From Ostreococcus mediterraneus (Eukaryota > Chlorophyta > Mamiellophyceae > Mamiellales > Bathycoccaceae), in NCBI GenBank assembly GCA_012295225.1, contig WMKK01000001.1:620001-684000 (forward strand): DNA of 64,000 nucleotides, in the 5' to 3' direction. The notes under the pieces are model-generated. The model saw only the letters and a program-made list of their open reading frames with translations. It searched no databases and was not told the DNA's origin. The position numbers were made by a program, and so were the translations under genes. How positions within the stretch are numbered: position 1 is the stretch's first letter; every line of letters starts with the position of its first letter. Of the stretch, positions 36,359-46,911 are shown piece by piece.

Positions 36359-38776
36359 TCAGTCCATTTTCAACATGCCAGAAAGATGACGCAAGTTTCC
36401 TTGAAGGGCGAATCGCTGCTGCGTGGCATTACTTCGGAAGAATGAAGTATGCGGCGCAAAATTTTCCGTGTTTCGTGCCAGCGCGGCGTGTGGTTCGGAA
36501 TTCAAGTTCGTCAAACTTGGTTGGCTCGTATTGGGTGAGGAGTCCGTGCTGAAACCGCGACCGTGCAGAGTCGTCGATTGCGGAGGCGCGCCAGAGGTTG
36601 ACGTTGCCGTCAAGGGTGGACCAAGCGTGTCCATGTTGCTGGCGAATATCATGCCATCCGTGCCAGTGTAAGATACACCCATAGCAATCAGTGCATTTGT
36701 TACCACAAACAACATTCGACTGTGAGCTTCAAGCATAGCTCCGCGTTGACTTCCATTGAATGTGAGCGTGTACAAGACGTTGAATTCAACCTTCAACAGT
36801 TCCACCGCGGTGCCACGCAATAAGACCATCACGTCGCGCCCGTAGTTTCGTTTGTCTGTTTCCATGAATTGTCGCACAGTGTTCTCGATCACTTTTGCCT
36901 GTGCTTGAGTCATACCGATATCAATCATGAGAGAAATCTTCATCCAAAGTGGATTGGAGCGTGTGAGATTTGTAATCTGTACAGTCGCGAGCTGCGACGT
37001 TGGAATGTACACAATTTCACCGCCAAGGGCTAATAATTTCGTGCAATTAATTCCAAGCTCCATTACTTTATAGTTGTTTTCTTGATACATGATCCAGTCA
37101 CCAATGTTGAATGGGTGCACTGCAAATATCATGACTGCCGCTTCAAACGCTCGCGAAGCGCTTGATCCAAAAATGAAAGTTAACGCCAAAACTGAAGACG
37201 AAAACAACAACCATAAGGAACTGACATCCACTTGGAACATAAATAAACCAATGACGGCGACTATGAAGAAAAACAAAACCTGCAAGCTTCGACCAAGAGT
37301 CTCTGCAAGGCCCTGCATGGATGACAAAGTTTGACCGAGCAACTTACGCTCTTCAAACATCGTTCGCAAGCCTCGAGAGAGGTCATTGAAACCAAGTGCC
37401 GAGAATTCAAAACCATCCACGCCTGCGAGTAAGTTGAATGCTTCCACGACATCTTTACTTGGAATAAAATCTTCGACCGCTTCTTTCGTGATAAATTTGT
37501 TCCCAGGACGGCGAATGTGATTAAAAATTAAGCGCGTTGCCCTCTTCAATTCATCCTCATTCGCCGAGCCCGAGTTTGCTTTATCCAATAATCGTTCGGT
37601 GTTACCAAATTTCGTTATATGCGAATGATGCGAACTTTTGAACATTGAGTTGAAGATCTTCGCAGATGAGAAGATACTACCGCTACTGGATGAAGTGCCC
37701 GCTTTCATTAAAGCCTCCGCCTTTTCTGCCGCCAAACGCACGTCTCCAGTTTCTCCTTCCCAAGTCGCATGCTCTGTCTCAGACATACTTGCGCCGATAG
37801 TAGCATGCATCTCCTGCATTGCTGCAGGATCGCTTGTATCGGATTGATTCGATGGCGTTCGCGCATGCCCTCGTAATTTCTCCGTCGCCGATGTAATAAA
37901 CGCTCCCGTCTTTGAACCTGACCGCATGCGGTGCTTGTCTTTACCCGGTCGTGGACGAATAGGCGGACCAGTCAAACTTTTCAGCAATAACTCATGTCTC
38001 ACCGTCGACCTCAGTTGATCCCAGAACGTCCCAGCGTGCAAGCGCGCTGTTAAGATTTTCACCATTAACAACGCGACGCAACGCGACGCGAGAAACAAAC
38101 CAAAGATTACGAATATTTTCACCGTGCTTTGGTGCGCGCGCACCCCGACGTAGGATTCGGAATAGAACAAAGACCACATCACAGCCAGACCGATGAAACG
38201 AATGAGCTGCGTGAGTGGCGGTGATAAAACGTGAAAGTAATACGCCACTTGGTCGAGCGGCAATACGTTTTGCAACACAAACACCACGACGTACACCATG
38301 CCTTGCGCAATAGGCTTGCCGAGGAAGAACCCAGCCGCCATGGCGGTATGTTTCCATCTATGCTCATGCCCCGAATCCACCGCCGCGAGCCACGCGCTGA
38401 CGGCGACGAGTACCACCCCGACGAATGCGTATCGATGCCTCATCGCGGCGTCTCGCCAGGAATCTTCCTCCTCCTCCTCATCGTCGACATCATCGTCATC
38501 CAACGCCCTGGTGCCCCCAAAAACCTTCGCCGCCTCGCTCGATGCCGTCGGCACCGCCGCACTTTTACCCCCCAACGGCGACGTCGACGACGTGGTATTA
38601 TTAAACGACGACTGTTTCTTTGAATTCTTCCCTTGACTCTCCTTCACGAGTGACCCGTCGTTCGTCGTCGGCGTCGGCGTCGGCGTCGTCGGCGGCGTCG
38701 TCGGGGTGTTCGCCCCACCCTCGCCGCTGCGGTCATCGGGAATGACTTTCACCCCGTGCAGCGGTGATGGCGCCAT
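36359..38776 (-). CDS. MSL: MscS-like mechanosensitive channel (plant MSL class II / Msy type)
   Basis: 805 aa from the ATG at 38776 (MAPSPLHG); the frame opens further to 38956, but that segment is an acidic repeat. An acidic, Ser/Thr-rich N-tail precedes about four membrane helices. A cytosolic loop with an EF-hand-like segment (FITKEAVEDFIPS) follows, then two helices and the MscS pore/beta domain (FGSSASRAFEAAVMIFAVHPFNIGDWI, VYIPTSQLATVQITNL). These channels open under membrane tension and release ions or osmolytes on hypo-osmotic shock. The order N-loop, EF-like loop, pore matches MSL8-10 and fungal Msy proteins of the plasma membrane or ER. Confidence 0.9.
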   Translation of the reverse strand: MAPSPLHGVKVIPDDRSGEGGANTPTTPPTTPTPTPTTNDGSLVKESQGKNSKKQSSFNNTTSSTSPLGGKSAAVPTASSEAAKVFGGTRALDDDDVDDEEEEEDSWRDAAMRHRYAFVGVVLVAVSAWLAAVDSGHEHRWKHTAMAAGFFLGKPIAQGMVYVVVFVLQNVLPLDQVAYYFHVLSPPLTQLIRFIGLAVMWSLFYSESYVGVRAHQSTVKIFVIFGLFLASRCVALLMVKILTARLHAGTFWDQLRSTVRHELLLKSLTGPPIRPRPGKDKHRMRSGSKTGAFITSATEKLRGHARTPSNQSDTSDPAAMQEMHATIGASMSETEHATWEGETGDVRLAAEKAEALMKAGTSSSSGSIFSSAKIFNSMFKSSHHSHITKFGNTERLLDKANSGSANEDELKRATRLIFNHIRRPGNKFITKEAVEDFIPSKDVVEAFNLLAGVDGFEFSALGFNDLSRGLRTMFEERKLLGQTLSSMQGLAETLGRSLQVLFFFIVAVIGLFMFQVDVSSLWLLFSSSVLALTFIFGSSASRAFEAAVMIFAVHPFNIGDWIMYQENNYKVMELGINCTKLLALGGEIVYIPTSQLATVQITNLTRSNPLWMKISLMIDIGMTQAQAKVIENTVRQFMETDKRNYGRDVMVLLRGTAVELLKVEFNVLYTLTFNGSQRGAMLEAHSRMLFVVTNALIAMGVSYTGTDGMIFASNMDTLGPPLTATSTSGAPPQSTTLHGRGFSTDSSPNTSQPSLTNLNSEPHAALARNTENFAPHTSFFRSNATQQRFALQGNLRHLSGMLKMD

Positions 38777-38785
38777 GTCCTCCTC

Positions 38786-38817
<32 letters not shown>

Positions 38818-39206
38818 GCGTCGCGCACCGTCGTCCGTGGTAACCAACCAACCACCCGTTGACGCGTTTTCGGTTGGGGTGTCCAACCGACCGCAATGTG
38901 TATTGTAGATGTTCAGATGATACACCGTTCGGAGGTGATCCTGGAAGGTCCTTCACTGGTACATAGTTTACATGCGAAGAAAGACCTGACGTGACGCGAC
39001 ACCTAAACGACGACCCACGCCCTCGCGCGCGGGCTCGGGGGCGCCGAGAACGCTCGGACTAAACCCTTAGGGTTTAAGCCATGTACATGTGTGCGCGACT
39101 GGCGAATTCCACATCCCACTCGAGGGGGGCCGCGCCCCGAGGAGGAGGAGGAGAAGGAGGAGGAGGACGGCAGTGCGCGACGACGACGACGACGACGACG
39201 ACGAGG
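38777..39206. promoter_or_regulatory. Divergent spacer, MSL channel / ISCU
   Basis: The spacer holds a telomere-box palindrome (39060-39076), a GAG tract near 39140-39165 and a (GAC)n tract near 39178-39202. An in-frame ATG at 39081 could extend ISCU upstream, but that extension is translated low-complexity DNA. Nothing else was recognised. Confidence 0.5.
39060..39076. promoter_or_regulatory. Telobox palindrome
   Basis: TAAACCCT and AGGGTTTA face each other around one T. AAACCCT is the core of the plant telo-box, common in promoters of translation and growth genes. It lies about 130-150 bases upstream of the likely ISCU start. Confidence 0.6.
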
Positions 39207-39802
39207 ATGCTACGACGAATCACAACGATCTCGACCGCGACGACGACGACGACGACCGCGACCGCGACCGCGGCGACGTTGTGGAACGCCATCACGAGAC
39301 GCGCGTACGATAAAAAGGTGCGTCCACGGCGTGCCCGCCACGTCGATGGATTCTCGCGCGCGCGCCCATCATGGATGCGCGGACTGACTGACTGGGTTGA
39401 TGCACGTGCGCCGCGCAGGTTGTCGATCACTATGAGAACCCGAGAAATGTGGGTAGTTTTGATAAGAGCGATTTGAACGTGGGCACGGGCGTGGTTGGCG
39501 CCCCGGCGTGCGGGGACGTGATGAAGTTGCAAATCAAGGTGGATGACGAGGGCAACATTGTGGATTCGTGCTTCAAGACGTTTGGATGCGGGTCTGCGAT
39601 TGCGTCTTCTTCGGTGGCGACGGAATGGATCAAGGGCACGCATGTTGATGAAGCGGTGACGATTAAGAACCAGGATATAGCGAAACATTTGAACTTGCCT
39701 CCGGTGAAGTTGCACTGCTCGATGCTCGCCGAAGACGCCATTCGGTCCGCCGTGGCGGATATCAAAGCCAAGCGCGCGGCGGTAGCCGCGACGGCGACGT
39801 AG
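39207..39802 (+). CDS. ISCU: Mitochondrial Fe-S cluster scaffold ISCU
   Basis: The model is join(39207..39317,39419..39802), 164 aa. The presequence MLRRITTISTATTTTTT is a Thr-rich mitochondrial type coded by a repeat. After the splice (YDKK then VVDHYENPRNVGSF) the whole IscU core follows. The three cluster cysteines are in GAPACGD, FGCGSAIASS and KLHCSM, and the LPPVK chaperone-recognition motif is present. It receives sulfur from NFS1 and iron to build 2Fe-2S clusters. An ATG at 39081 is in frame but unlikely. All key residues are intact. Confidence 0.94.
39318..39418 (+). other. Intron of the ISCU gene
   Basis: 101 nt with donor GTGCGT, overlapping branch hexamers ACTGAC at 39383-39388 and 39387-39392, and acceptor GCAG ending at 39418. 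Branch A to acceptor is 31 or 27 nt. Confidence 0.92.
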
Positions 39803-40003
39803 GCGTCGTAGATCTTTTTCCATGCTTTGCTTTGCACTTTTTGATAGTTCACTTTCAGTTGTTAAATAAATCTGTTCAACTCGCGTCCACACCTCAAGAA
39901 AGCTCGCTTTGCTCGACGTTGTAAATACAAAAGTTTTATATCAAACGCTACCCAACCACAGTTAGGTAGTATCAAAACTTAGATCGCGCTACCAAGAGCG
40001 CAC

Positions 40004-41284
40004 CTATGGCCATGGAGTGTTTTTCACGTACATGGCTTCGATTTGATCCTCCGACAAGGCGCCTTCGTAGAAGTTGAAGTACCTGATGTAACCCTTCATT
40101 GAATGAGGAATGGAGCGTATACCAACGAGTCCTCCTATAGAGAAATTCGGTAGACCTTCATTGTTATTTGCCGTTGCTCTTCTCGGCGACCTGACACCGT
40201 CGAGAGCCGTGTAAGAGCCGTCTTTCACGCCTTGTCGAAATACGGCCAAACCATGATGCCACACGCCTTTTGTAGGCGTTGGCATGCCTGAGTTGTAGAC
40301 GCCCCCAACACCACTCGCGACGCCTCCGCCGAAACGTTCGTCCGAGATGATGAAAGAGCGGTCATAACCACCGTTATCGTGGCCAAAAATCCACCCATAC
40401 GACGATGCTGCATCAAAGGTTGGGTCCAACTTGAAGACGACTTCGATGGTGAGGTCCGGATGTTTCTTTGGGCCGATATCATGCGGACAAATGATCAAAC
40501 TGTTCTGTGTTCCACTGATATAGAAAGATTTCGAGGCTTGATCGTACGTCGTTTCCGATCCGAGCGCACAACTAAACTGACTGTTACTCCACTTGCTTCC
40601 GCCGGTGTAGTCAGAGGCGTCGAGCATCCCAATAGGCTTTGGAGCGTCCGGCAACACGCAATCTTCGTCGCACGACGCGAAACATGCTTTGATGTTTGAC
40701 GACGCACCAGTCTTTTGCGATACCAGACGATTGCGATACTTTCCGAATGCCACCGTGCAGTCTTTCATGAATTTGCTCGGCGCTACGACGTCTCCTGTCG
40801 TCCCCACGTACGCCGGCCCGATCTCCCGCAACTTTTCCCCGGCCTCATTTTCCAGCATAAAACCGTACTCGTAGTTCACCGAGGTCGTCGTAAGCATCCA
40901 TTTTCTCAGTCCGACGCGCGTCATCGGAATCTGTTCCTCCTCCTTGAAGAAGGAGCTTGAGCCGAAATTGTGCTTGACGATGAACGCCTTGCTGAGCGGT
41001 GACGTGAAGAACACCTTGTTCGCCGCGCGCACGTCTTTCGCGATCCAGCTCGCGTCCAGTGTGAACGTCAAGCTCGGCGACTCAACACCCGCGAACGCCC
41101 AGTTCGTGATCGTGCCCAGAGAAAACGCGCGACCGCTGACGACGTCGTAACAACCAAGCGCGCACGCGAGCGCGCCAACGACCGCCGCGGCGCGACGCGC
41201 GGCGGAGGTCAGACGCGCGCGACGCGTCGCGGTCGCATCATCGCGCGCGACGAGCGGCGTGGATTCATCCCGCGTGTCCGCCAT
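40004..41284 (-). CDS. Membrane-anchored LamG/concanavalin-like protein
   Basis: 426 aa from the ATG at 41284 (MADTRDESTPLV); the open frame continues to 41578 through a poly-Asp repeat that I exclude. Type II topology: basic residues, then one transmembrane helix (AAAVVGALACALGCYDVV, about 32-50). The lumenal part has two regions. The first is of unknown fold (about 70-230, with KACFASCDEDCVLP at its end). The second is a LamG/pentraxin-like jelly roll (YGWIFGHDNGGYDRSFIIS, WHHGLAVFRQG, GYIRYFNFYEGALSEDQIEAMY). LamG-like folds bind sugars or proteins outside the cell. The partner is unknown. It is divergent from the SPP-like gene by 133 nt. Confidence 0.75.
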   Translation of the reverse strand: MADTRDESTPLVARDDATATRRARLTSAARRAAAVVGALACALGCYDVVSGRAFSLGTITNWAFAGVESPSLTFTLDASWIAKDVRAANKVFFTSPLSKAFIVKHNFGSSSFFKEEEQIPMTRVGLRKWMLTTTSVNYEYGFMLENEAGEKLREIGPAYVGTTGDVVAPSKFMKDCTVAFGKYRNRLVSQKTGASSNIKACFASCDEDCVLPDAPKPIGMLDASDYTGGSKWSNSQFSCALGSETTYDQASKSFYISGTQNSLIICPHDIGPKKHPDLTIEVVFKLDPTFDAASSYGWIFGHDNGGYDRSFIISDERFGGGVASGVGGVYNSGMPTPTKGVWHHGLAVFRQGVKDGSYTALDGVRSPRRATANNNEGLPNFSIGGLVGIRSIPHSMKGYIRYFNFYEGALSEDQIEAMYVKNTPWP

Positions 41285-41417
41285 CGCGACGCGCTCCGGT
41301 GCGTTCGGCGCGTCGCGATGAGCGGTGGGCACGTGCGGGTAGAGGTGTCGCGCGCGGCGGGCAAGTTGCCCGCGGTTACCCGGGGCAACCGCGAGCGACA
41401 GACTTTGCCGCCACAGC

Positions 41418-41498
41418 ATGTTTGGCGCGCACGCGTCGTCGCGACTAGCACCGACGCCATTCGATGCACGCCACACGAGCGCGCGGGCGATACAGTCT

Positions 41499-41542
<44 letters not shown>

Positions 41543-42344
41543 CTCTTCAGTGCTCATCGTGAGCGACCTCGATGGCACGATGGTTGGTCACGACGAGTAC
41601 ACGCGCGCATTCAGAGACTTTTGGTCATCGAGCGCCAAACCTGCGGGATCAAAGCTGGTGTATTCCACCGGGAGGTCATTGGCATCGTTTAACGACTTGA
41701 TCGCAAAAAAGTCAGACGTCATGGTGGAGCCAGACAAGTTGATTTGCGCCGTCGGCACCAAGGTGTTTGAACGCTCTGCCGACGGATGGATCGAAGACGA
41801 CGGGTGGAGCAAGGCTTTGGGCGTCAATTGGTCGAATGCAGTTGTCGCTGATGCGGCGAAACGTGCGGTTGATGAGTGTGGACATGAAAATGCCCACTTC
41901 CGTCCGGCTGACGAGCAAAATGAGCACAAAGTCACTGTCGGTGTGAAAGACGAATACGCATCCGTCGTCGAGCGAATGCTGCGAGATGCGTGCGCAGCGA
42001 GTGGTTTAGATCACAAAATTATAATCAGCGGCTCATGTGGGTGGAAATTCGTGGACTGTGTCAGCGCTGGTGCCGGAAAGTTGGAAAGTTTGGAGTATGT
42101 TCGCAAACAGTTGGGATTTGAGCACCTGCAAACCATCGCGTGCGGCGACAGCGGTAACGACATCTTAATGCTATCTGGTGACACGAGGTGCATCATAGTA
42201 GGAAATGCGGAATCCGAACTTCGACAGTGGGCAAATGATAGAATGGCTAATGGTCAACTCGCTCTCGAACGCGTATTTCTTGCCACTGAGAACGAAGCGC
42301 TTGGCATCTTGCAAGGCTTGCGTGAGTTTGGATTTTATACGTGA
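41418..42344 (+). CDS. Sucrose-phosphate-phosphatase-like HAD phosphatase
   Basis: 308 aa. The N-terminal 45 residues form a Ser/Arg-rich presequence with a poly-Ser run coded by a TCG repeat, possibly plastid targeting. The HAD core follows: motif I VSDLDGTMVG, motif II STGRS, the cap region, and motif IV GDSGNDILML. The length and pattern fit sucrose-6F-phosphate phosphatase (YVRKQLGFEHLQTIACGDSGND). It would remove phosphate from sucrose-6-phosphate or a related glycosyl phosphate. The GT4 enzyme lies nearby on the other strand, but no pathway link is proven. Confidence 0.82.
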
Positions 42345-42405
42345 ACCATCTTCTATCATTACTACAAATGCAATAGCTCTATACTATACCGTAGGAAACA
42401 ATCAT

Positions 42406-43500
42406 TTAATATGTACTCAAGTGTTCTAGCATCGCCTGACCGTATGAAGTCTCGTCCCACTCGAGCGCGCGCGCGGATGCGTTCTTCGCCACAACGAGAC
42501 GCGTCTTTGGATCGGCGATCACGGATTCTATTTTATCCGCAAACTCGTGCACGGGAGCTAGAACGTCAACTTCAATACTCTCCGAGAGATGTGGACGCAA
42601 AAGTTCTGACGCACCCACCGCACCGCCTCGATGCATGACCGATGGTGCGCCAAAAGCCGCTGCTTCGACAACAGTCATCCCAAACGCGTCGGCGGTTGAT
42701 GGATGCACATTGAGCGCCGTTTCACGAAAAATTGCACTCAATTCCCGCTCGTCAAGGAAATTTTCAATGACTCGACCGTTGGGCACACACGAGAGAAATC
42801 GCTCCTTGAGATCTTGTGCGTATTTACTCGTGCGTAATATGTTTTCATTCGCACACAATAACGGCACGAGCGAGCCGCTTGCAAACACTCCGCGCCGTGC
42901 CAATTCCTCCACCAAACACACAAATCGATCCGGCTCTTTCTCCACACTCACGCGCACGACGCACGATAAATACCGCCTCGTACCTGTATCATATTCCACG
43001 CTACCCGCAACCTCTTTGGCCAGGTTTACGATGGTAGACCGCAACGGCGGACTAATAACTTCTGGCTCTCGAGACGCTCCCAAGCGCTCGCAAATATACC
43101 GGGCATCCGAACCGCACAGCGCCACCACGCCCGCCGCCATCTGAACTGCATCTCGCTCACACGCCAAGTGTCGTTCGTCATTTTGTGAAAATATTCGAAA
43201 CGCAGTCATCACGTACGGTATTGGCATCCCTATCGATTGCACCGCCGCGTGCGACGACCAGTCCACGCCGAGCGTCACGCGCGGCGCAAACTGTCGGACC
43301 GACTGTCTGACATCCTCTCGCGCGCACCCGTCGGCGAATTCCTTCCAAGCCCCATCGAGCGTGAGCTTGAACCATTTGTCTCGAGGCACAGTAACGTACA
43401 CCACGTCCACGACACCGCGCGTCGCGTGCATCGACGATAACGACGACGTCTGGACCTCGTCACCGCTCGGTTTGCCGCACACCACCAACACGCGCACTCC

Positions 43501-43534
<34 letters not shown>

Positions 43535-43629
43535 GCGGTAGACAACCCACGCACTAGAGCTTGAGATAAAATGCCATTGCCCGAGAAGCACTCGACGTCG
43601 TACTCGAGCGTCACCACGCACACGCGCAT
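42406..43629 (-). CDS. GT4-type glycosyltransferase
   Basis: 407 aa from the ATG at 43629 (MRVCVVTLEYD); the frame extends to 43707. It has a GT-B fold. The N-domain has a Gly-rich loop (CFSGNGILSQALVRGL) and a poly-Ser insert coded by (TCG)n. The C-domain carries the retaining GT4 signature HPSTADAFGMTVVEAAAFGAPSV with the EX7E-like glutamates. It transfers a sugar from a nucleotide donor; donor and acceptor cannot be told. No transmembrane helix is seen. The start lies 100 nt from that of the divergent BSD gene. Confidence 0.8.
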
Positions 43630-43729
43630 GCCGACGACGAATGACGCGCTCGGCACCGACCGCGGGCTCCATAATTCCGCGCGCGCACACGCGAGCGTGC
43701 GGTTCAACGCACGCGCCTAGGCGTGCGAG

Positions 43730-45010
43730 ATGGAGTTTTTCAAGCGCGTCACCGAGGCGCTGGTGTTAGAATCCGACGAAGACGACGACGAAGACGACGA
43801 GGTCTTTCGAGGCGAAGATGCGACGCGCAACGGTGGTGCAGCTGTCGCGACGGGTGAAAGCGACGACAACGACGACGACGATACGGATGAGATGAAAGCA
43901 TTGATGTCGAGTGCGTTTTCATTCACCCGAGGCGCGCTGGCGACGATTAAGCAAGCCACTCACGAGGTGTCGAACGAGTTGAAGGAGAGTTTCAAAGACA
44001 TCAAGGCGCAAGTGGAGAAGGATTTGCGAGCGCACGCAAGCGACGACGATGGCGATAGTTTGGATGCACAAGGGACATCTAATAATAGTGTGGATGATGA
44101 TGATGATGTCAAACTTGCCAGAGGTGACGATTCGGTGATGTATACCAGTGATGGTATGGTGATTACCACAGGAGCGAGAGGCGACGAAGGCGAGGACGAG
44201 GACGAGGACGATGCGCTCGACGTTCAAGATACGTTTGAACAAGTGGGTGAAAAGATAGAACTTTTGGGTCAAAAGATGTTTCAAGGCGCTGGACAGCTTG
44301 CAAATTTAGTCAAGGTTACGACGAGAGAGGCGATTGAGGAAACGAGAGATGTGCTTAAGGAAACTCGAGATGCGTTTGCAGCCAAGGAAATCAAAACGCC
44401 GCGACGCGAGAAAGATGAGTTTGAAACGCGTTTACAAGCAATTCAGCGAGACTCTGGAACTTACACCGAAGAACCTGAAAATAGTAAGCTATTTGATTAC
44501 TTCACCAAGAACTTTTCGCGGGATCTTCGAGAAAAAGACATCACTGATGTCCTGAGTTCAAACAACTTTATGAAGGAGCTCTTCGCGCGAATTGTGCCGG
44601 GCATCGTTGACGAAGACGCTTTCTGGTGTCGATACTTTTTCAAAGTGTACGCATTAGAAATTGAGTTTGGACGGAAACTTGCGCCAAACTTGTCAAACTA
44701 TGAAGACTCAGTAGAGAGTACCAGCGATAACGTACAAGCAGAAAAGCCTAAAAATTCCAAGCTAGACAAAGTCTTAAGTCACGACAGAATCGAGACGCTC
44801 GCAACTGACGAGGAAGATTTTGATTCAGATGAAAGCTTAGCAAAAGAAGATTGGACGAAGATAAAACCAACGAGCAGTCATGCTGCCGATAGTAACAATT
44901 CCACGTCGCCCCGAAGCGAAAGTGAAGTATCAATTGAAAGAAGTCTTGATGATGAAATAAACGCCAGTGAGTCGTCCTCTGACGAAGATGAAGACTGGGG
45001 ATTGAAATGA
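43730..45010 (+). CDS. BSD-domain protein
   Basis: 426 aa. Acidic low-complexity tracts alternate with an amphipathic helical segment (FSFTRGALATIKQATHEVS, about 60-95) and a second (about 160-215). The BSD domain is at about 250-310, with the hallmark Phe-Trp pair in EDAFWCRYFFKVYALE. BSD domains occur in TFIIH p62, synapse-associated proteins and plant DOS2-like proteins. The absence of other TFIIH features favours the latter type. The tail is acidic and ends DEDEDWGLK. The function is unknown beyond protein binding. Confidence 0.82.
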   Translation: MEFFKRVTEALVLESDEDDDEDDEVFRGEDATRNGGAAVATGESDDNDDDDTDEMKALMSSAFSFTRGALATIKQATHEVSNELKESFKDIKAQVEKDLRAHASDDDGDSLDAQGTSNNSVDDDDDVKLARGDDSVMYTSDGMVITTGARGDEGEDEDEDDALDVQDTFEQVGEKIELLGQKMFQGAGQLANLVKVTTREAIEETRDVLKETRDAFAAKEIKTPRREKDEFETRLQAIQRDSGTYTEEPENSKLFDYFTKNFSRDLREKDITDVLSSNNFMKELFARIVPGIVDEDAFWCRYFFKVYALEIEFGRKLAPNLSNYEDSVESTSDNVQAEKPKNSKLDKVLSHDRIETLATDEEDFDSDESLAKEDWTKIKPTSSHAADSNNSTSPRSESEVSIERSLDDEINASESSSDEDEDWGLK

Positions 45011-45209
45011 TGCACATGTAAAACAAATAAAACGCCACTTTGTAATAAAGTAAATTCTAGCGCGATTGTTTTCACCGCTTCGTCTTAATACCAATCACGT
45101 TCGCCCAAGAATCAGCACAGTTGAATGAAATCCACCGCTGTTTGGCAAACCACTTGCAAGTCCCAGGGTAAATTGAACACGCCGCCGCCACTTTGTTGCA
45201 CGCTCAGCA

Positions 45210-46004
45210 ATGGCCATCAGTCGGTTCTTATCCGCACATTACGTGCTAAATGTGTTGGTAATTTCGACTTATCCGCTATTTTCTCTGTGGGCGCGACATG
45301 AATACCCGAGGTCCGTGTCCATGCTCGAAGGTTGGGAAAAGCAAACGGCGATGACGTTGTTAGCCATGTGCGGGGTAAAGTTCATTCGCCGAGTGAACAT
45401 GGACTCTTGGCTGTCAGATGTATTTATGTACTCCAAATCAGGCATATTGATGCTCGCTTGGATGATGGACCAACGAATTTTCTCCTGGTATGGCGTCATG
45501 TACGCAATGTTGTTCTTGTACGTGCGCAAACCTGAGTACAACGGCCCAAGCCGCATTGAATGGTTGAACCCAGCAACGCTGAAACGACGCGTTATCGAAA
45601 GAAGCGGGGATGAAGCGAACACTACATGGATCGTGGAGTTTTACGCCTCGTGGTCGCCGCCATGCGTGAACTTAGAACCAACGTACGCTGCATTGAGCTG
45701 CAAGTATGGAAGCGAAAACTTGAAGTTTGCAAAACTCGACCTCATGCGATGGCCTAAAACTGGCGAAGAATATGGAATTAATGTTTCAGGTACTAGCAAG
45801 CAACTGCCGACGTTAATTTTGTTCGACAAGGGTGTAGAAGTCGTACGCGTTCCACACATGTATAAAGACGGGCGCATAGCGCGTGCTCGATTGCGCAAGG
45901 AAGACTTGATTGCGGCGTTCTCACTGGATGATAGAAAGAAAAAGGAGACGATCAAGGCCATGCTTGAGAAGCCCAAGTCTATTGCAGAGAAGAAGAAGGA
46001 TTAG
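45210..46004 (+). CDS. TMX2: TMX2-like ER thioredoxin-related membrane protein
   Basis: 264 aa. Three or four hydrophobic segments fill the N-terminal 110 residues. A thioredoxin fold follows (WIVEFYASWSPPCVNLEPTY, FAKLDLMRWP, QLPTLILFDKG with the cis-Pro). The redox site reads SPPC instead of CxxC, so only one cysteine remains, as in TMX2 (SNDC). The C-terminal KKKD resembles the dilysine-type ER retrieval signal. In animals TMX2 sits at ER-mitochondria contacts and senses redox state. A non-catalytic or regulatory role is likely here too. Confidence 0.88.
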   Translation: MAISRFLSAHYVLNVLVISTYPLFSLWARHEYPRSVSMLEGWEKQTAMTLLAMCGVKFIRRVNMDSWLSDVFMYSKSGILMLAWMMDQRIFSWYGVMYAMLFLYVRKPEYNGPSRIEWLNPATLKRRVIERSGDEANTTWIVEFYASWSPPCVNLEPTYAALSCKYGSENLKFAKLDLMRWPKTGEEYGINVSGTSKQLPTLILFDKGVEVVRVPHMYKDGRIARARLRKEDLIAAFSLDDRKKKETIKAMLEKPKSIAEKKKD

Positions 46005-46188
46005 ATTTTATTTCGCCATGTAAAATCAGGTGACTTTGTTTAGAAACAAAAACATCGACTCCTCCAAATTGCTCATTTTAGCTTTGACATTAACGTGATA
46101 CGCTTTTCATTTTGAATACGCTTGATGAGCTGTGCGCCCTGATTCAATTTCAATTTCTAAATGCTACTACTACAGATGGTGGTTCGAG

Positions 46189-46824
46189 CTATACTTTGTC
46201 AAACACCGCGTTTGAACTCAAAATAATCGCCACGATGACGCCAAACAAACCAATTGCACTGCCAAAGATTTCAATCACGAGAATCTTCACAAACAGCGTC
46301 GGGTTTGCCGCATCCGCTATCGCACATGCGCTGCCTACTACGCCAACACAGATCCCGCACACCAGATTACAAAGTCCACACGTCATACCACTCGCAAAGA
46401 CGGCGTATCCCGCGAGCATGGTTGATGCGTGAAACGCTCCCGTGTCTGGATCTGGTGGTACGTAGTCTAATTTCGTGCTCAAAATAATGGCTACAATCAC
46501 TCCATAAATTGCAGCTGCTTCGACGAAGATGACTGAAATCAGGTTCTTTGAGGTAATTCGTGGCGCGTGCACTGCTGCACCCAACAAGCTACTTCCGGTG
46601 ATGAAGATCCCCCACGCCGCGCCCGCGACTGACAAGCCCACAGACCCGGCAATGCCGAGCGCACTAAAGAAATATGGATTGATGCGTGCGAACAGAAGCC
46701 ACAACCGTCCCCAATCGATGAGAACGTCGTCAGATCCTCGAGTTCCTCGGACGATTAAGAACAACGTAAACGTCCATAGCGCGGCGACAACCGGAATGGA
46801 ACGCTCGTGAAGTATACCGGGCAT
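46189..46824 (-). CDS. VMA16: V-ATPase proteolipid subunit c''
   Basis: 211 aa with five hydrophobic helices, the usual size of the 21-kDa c'' proteolipid. Two repeats of the subunit c pattern are seen (AGAAWGIFITGSSL, VVGSACAIADAANPTLFVK). The conserved proton-carrying Glu lies in IFVEAAAIYGVIVAI, and a second Glu in LVIEIFGSAIGLFGVIV. It forms part of the membrane rotor ring that pumps protons into vacuoles and endomembranes. The N-terminal extra helix distinguishes c'' from c. Confidence 0.93.
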   Translation of the reverse strand: MPGILHERSIPVVAALWTFTLFLIVRGTRGSDDVLIDWGRLWLLFARINPYFFSALGIAGSVGLSVAGAAWGIFITGSSLLGAAVHAPRITSKNLISVIFVEAAAIYGVIVAIILSTKLDYVPPDPDTGAFHASTMLAGYAVFASGMTCGLCNLVCGICVGVVGSACAIADAANPTLFVKILVIEIFGSAIGLFGVIVAIILSSNAVFDKV

Positions 46825-46911
46825 GACGTATTGCTTTTCACTCTACACTTCTTTACTAGCTTGACGATAGTCGTCACGCGACTCGAAGTGCGGCGGGGGA
46901 GCCTCGGTTGT

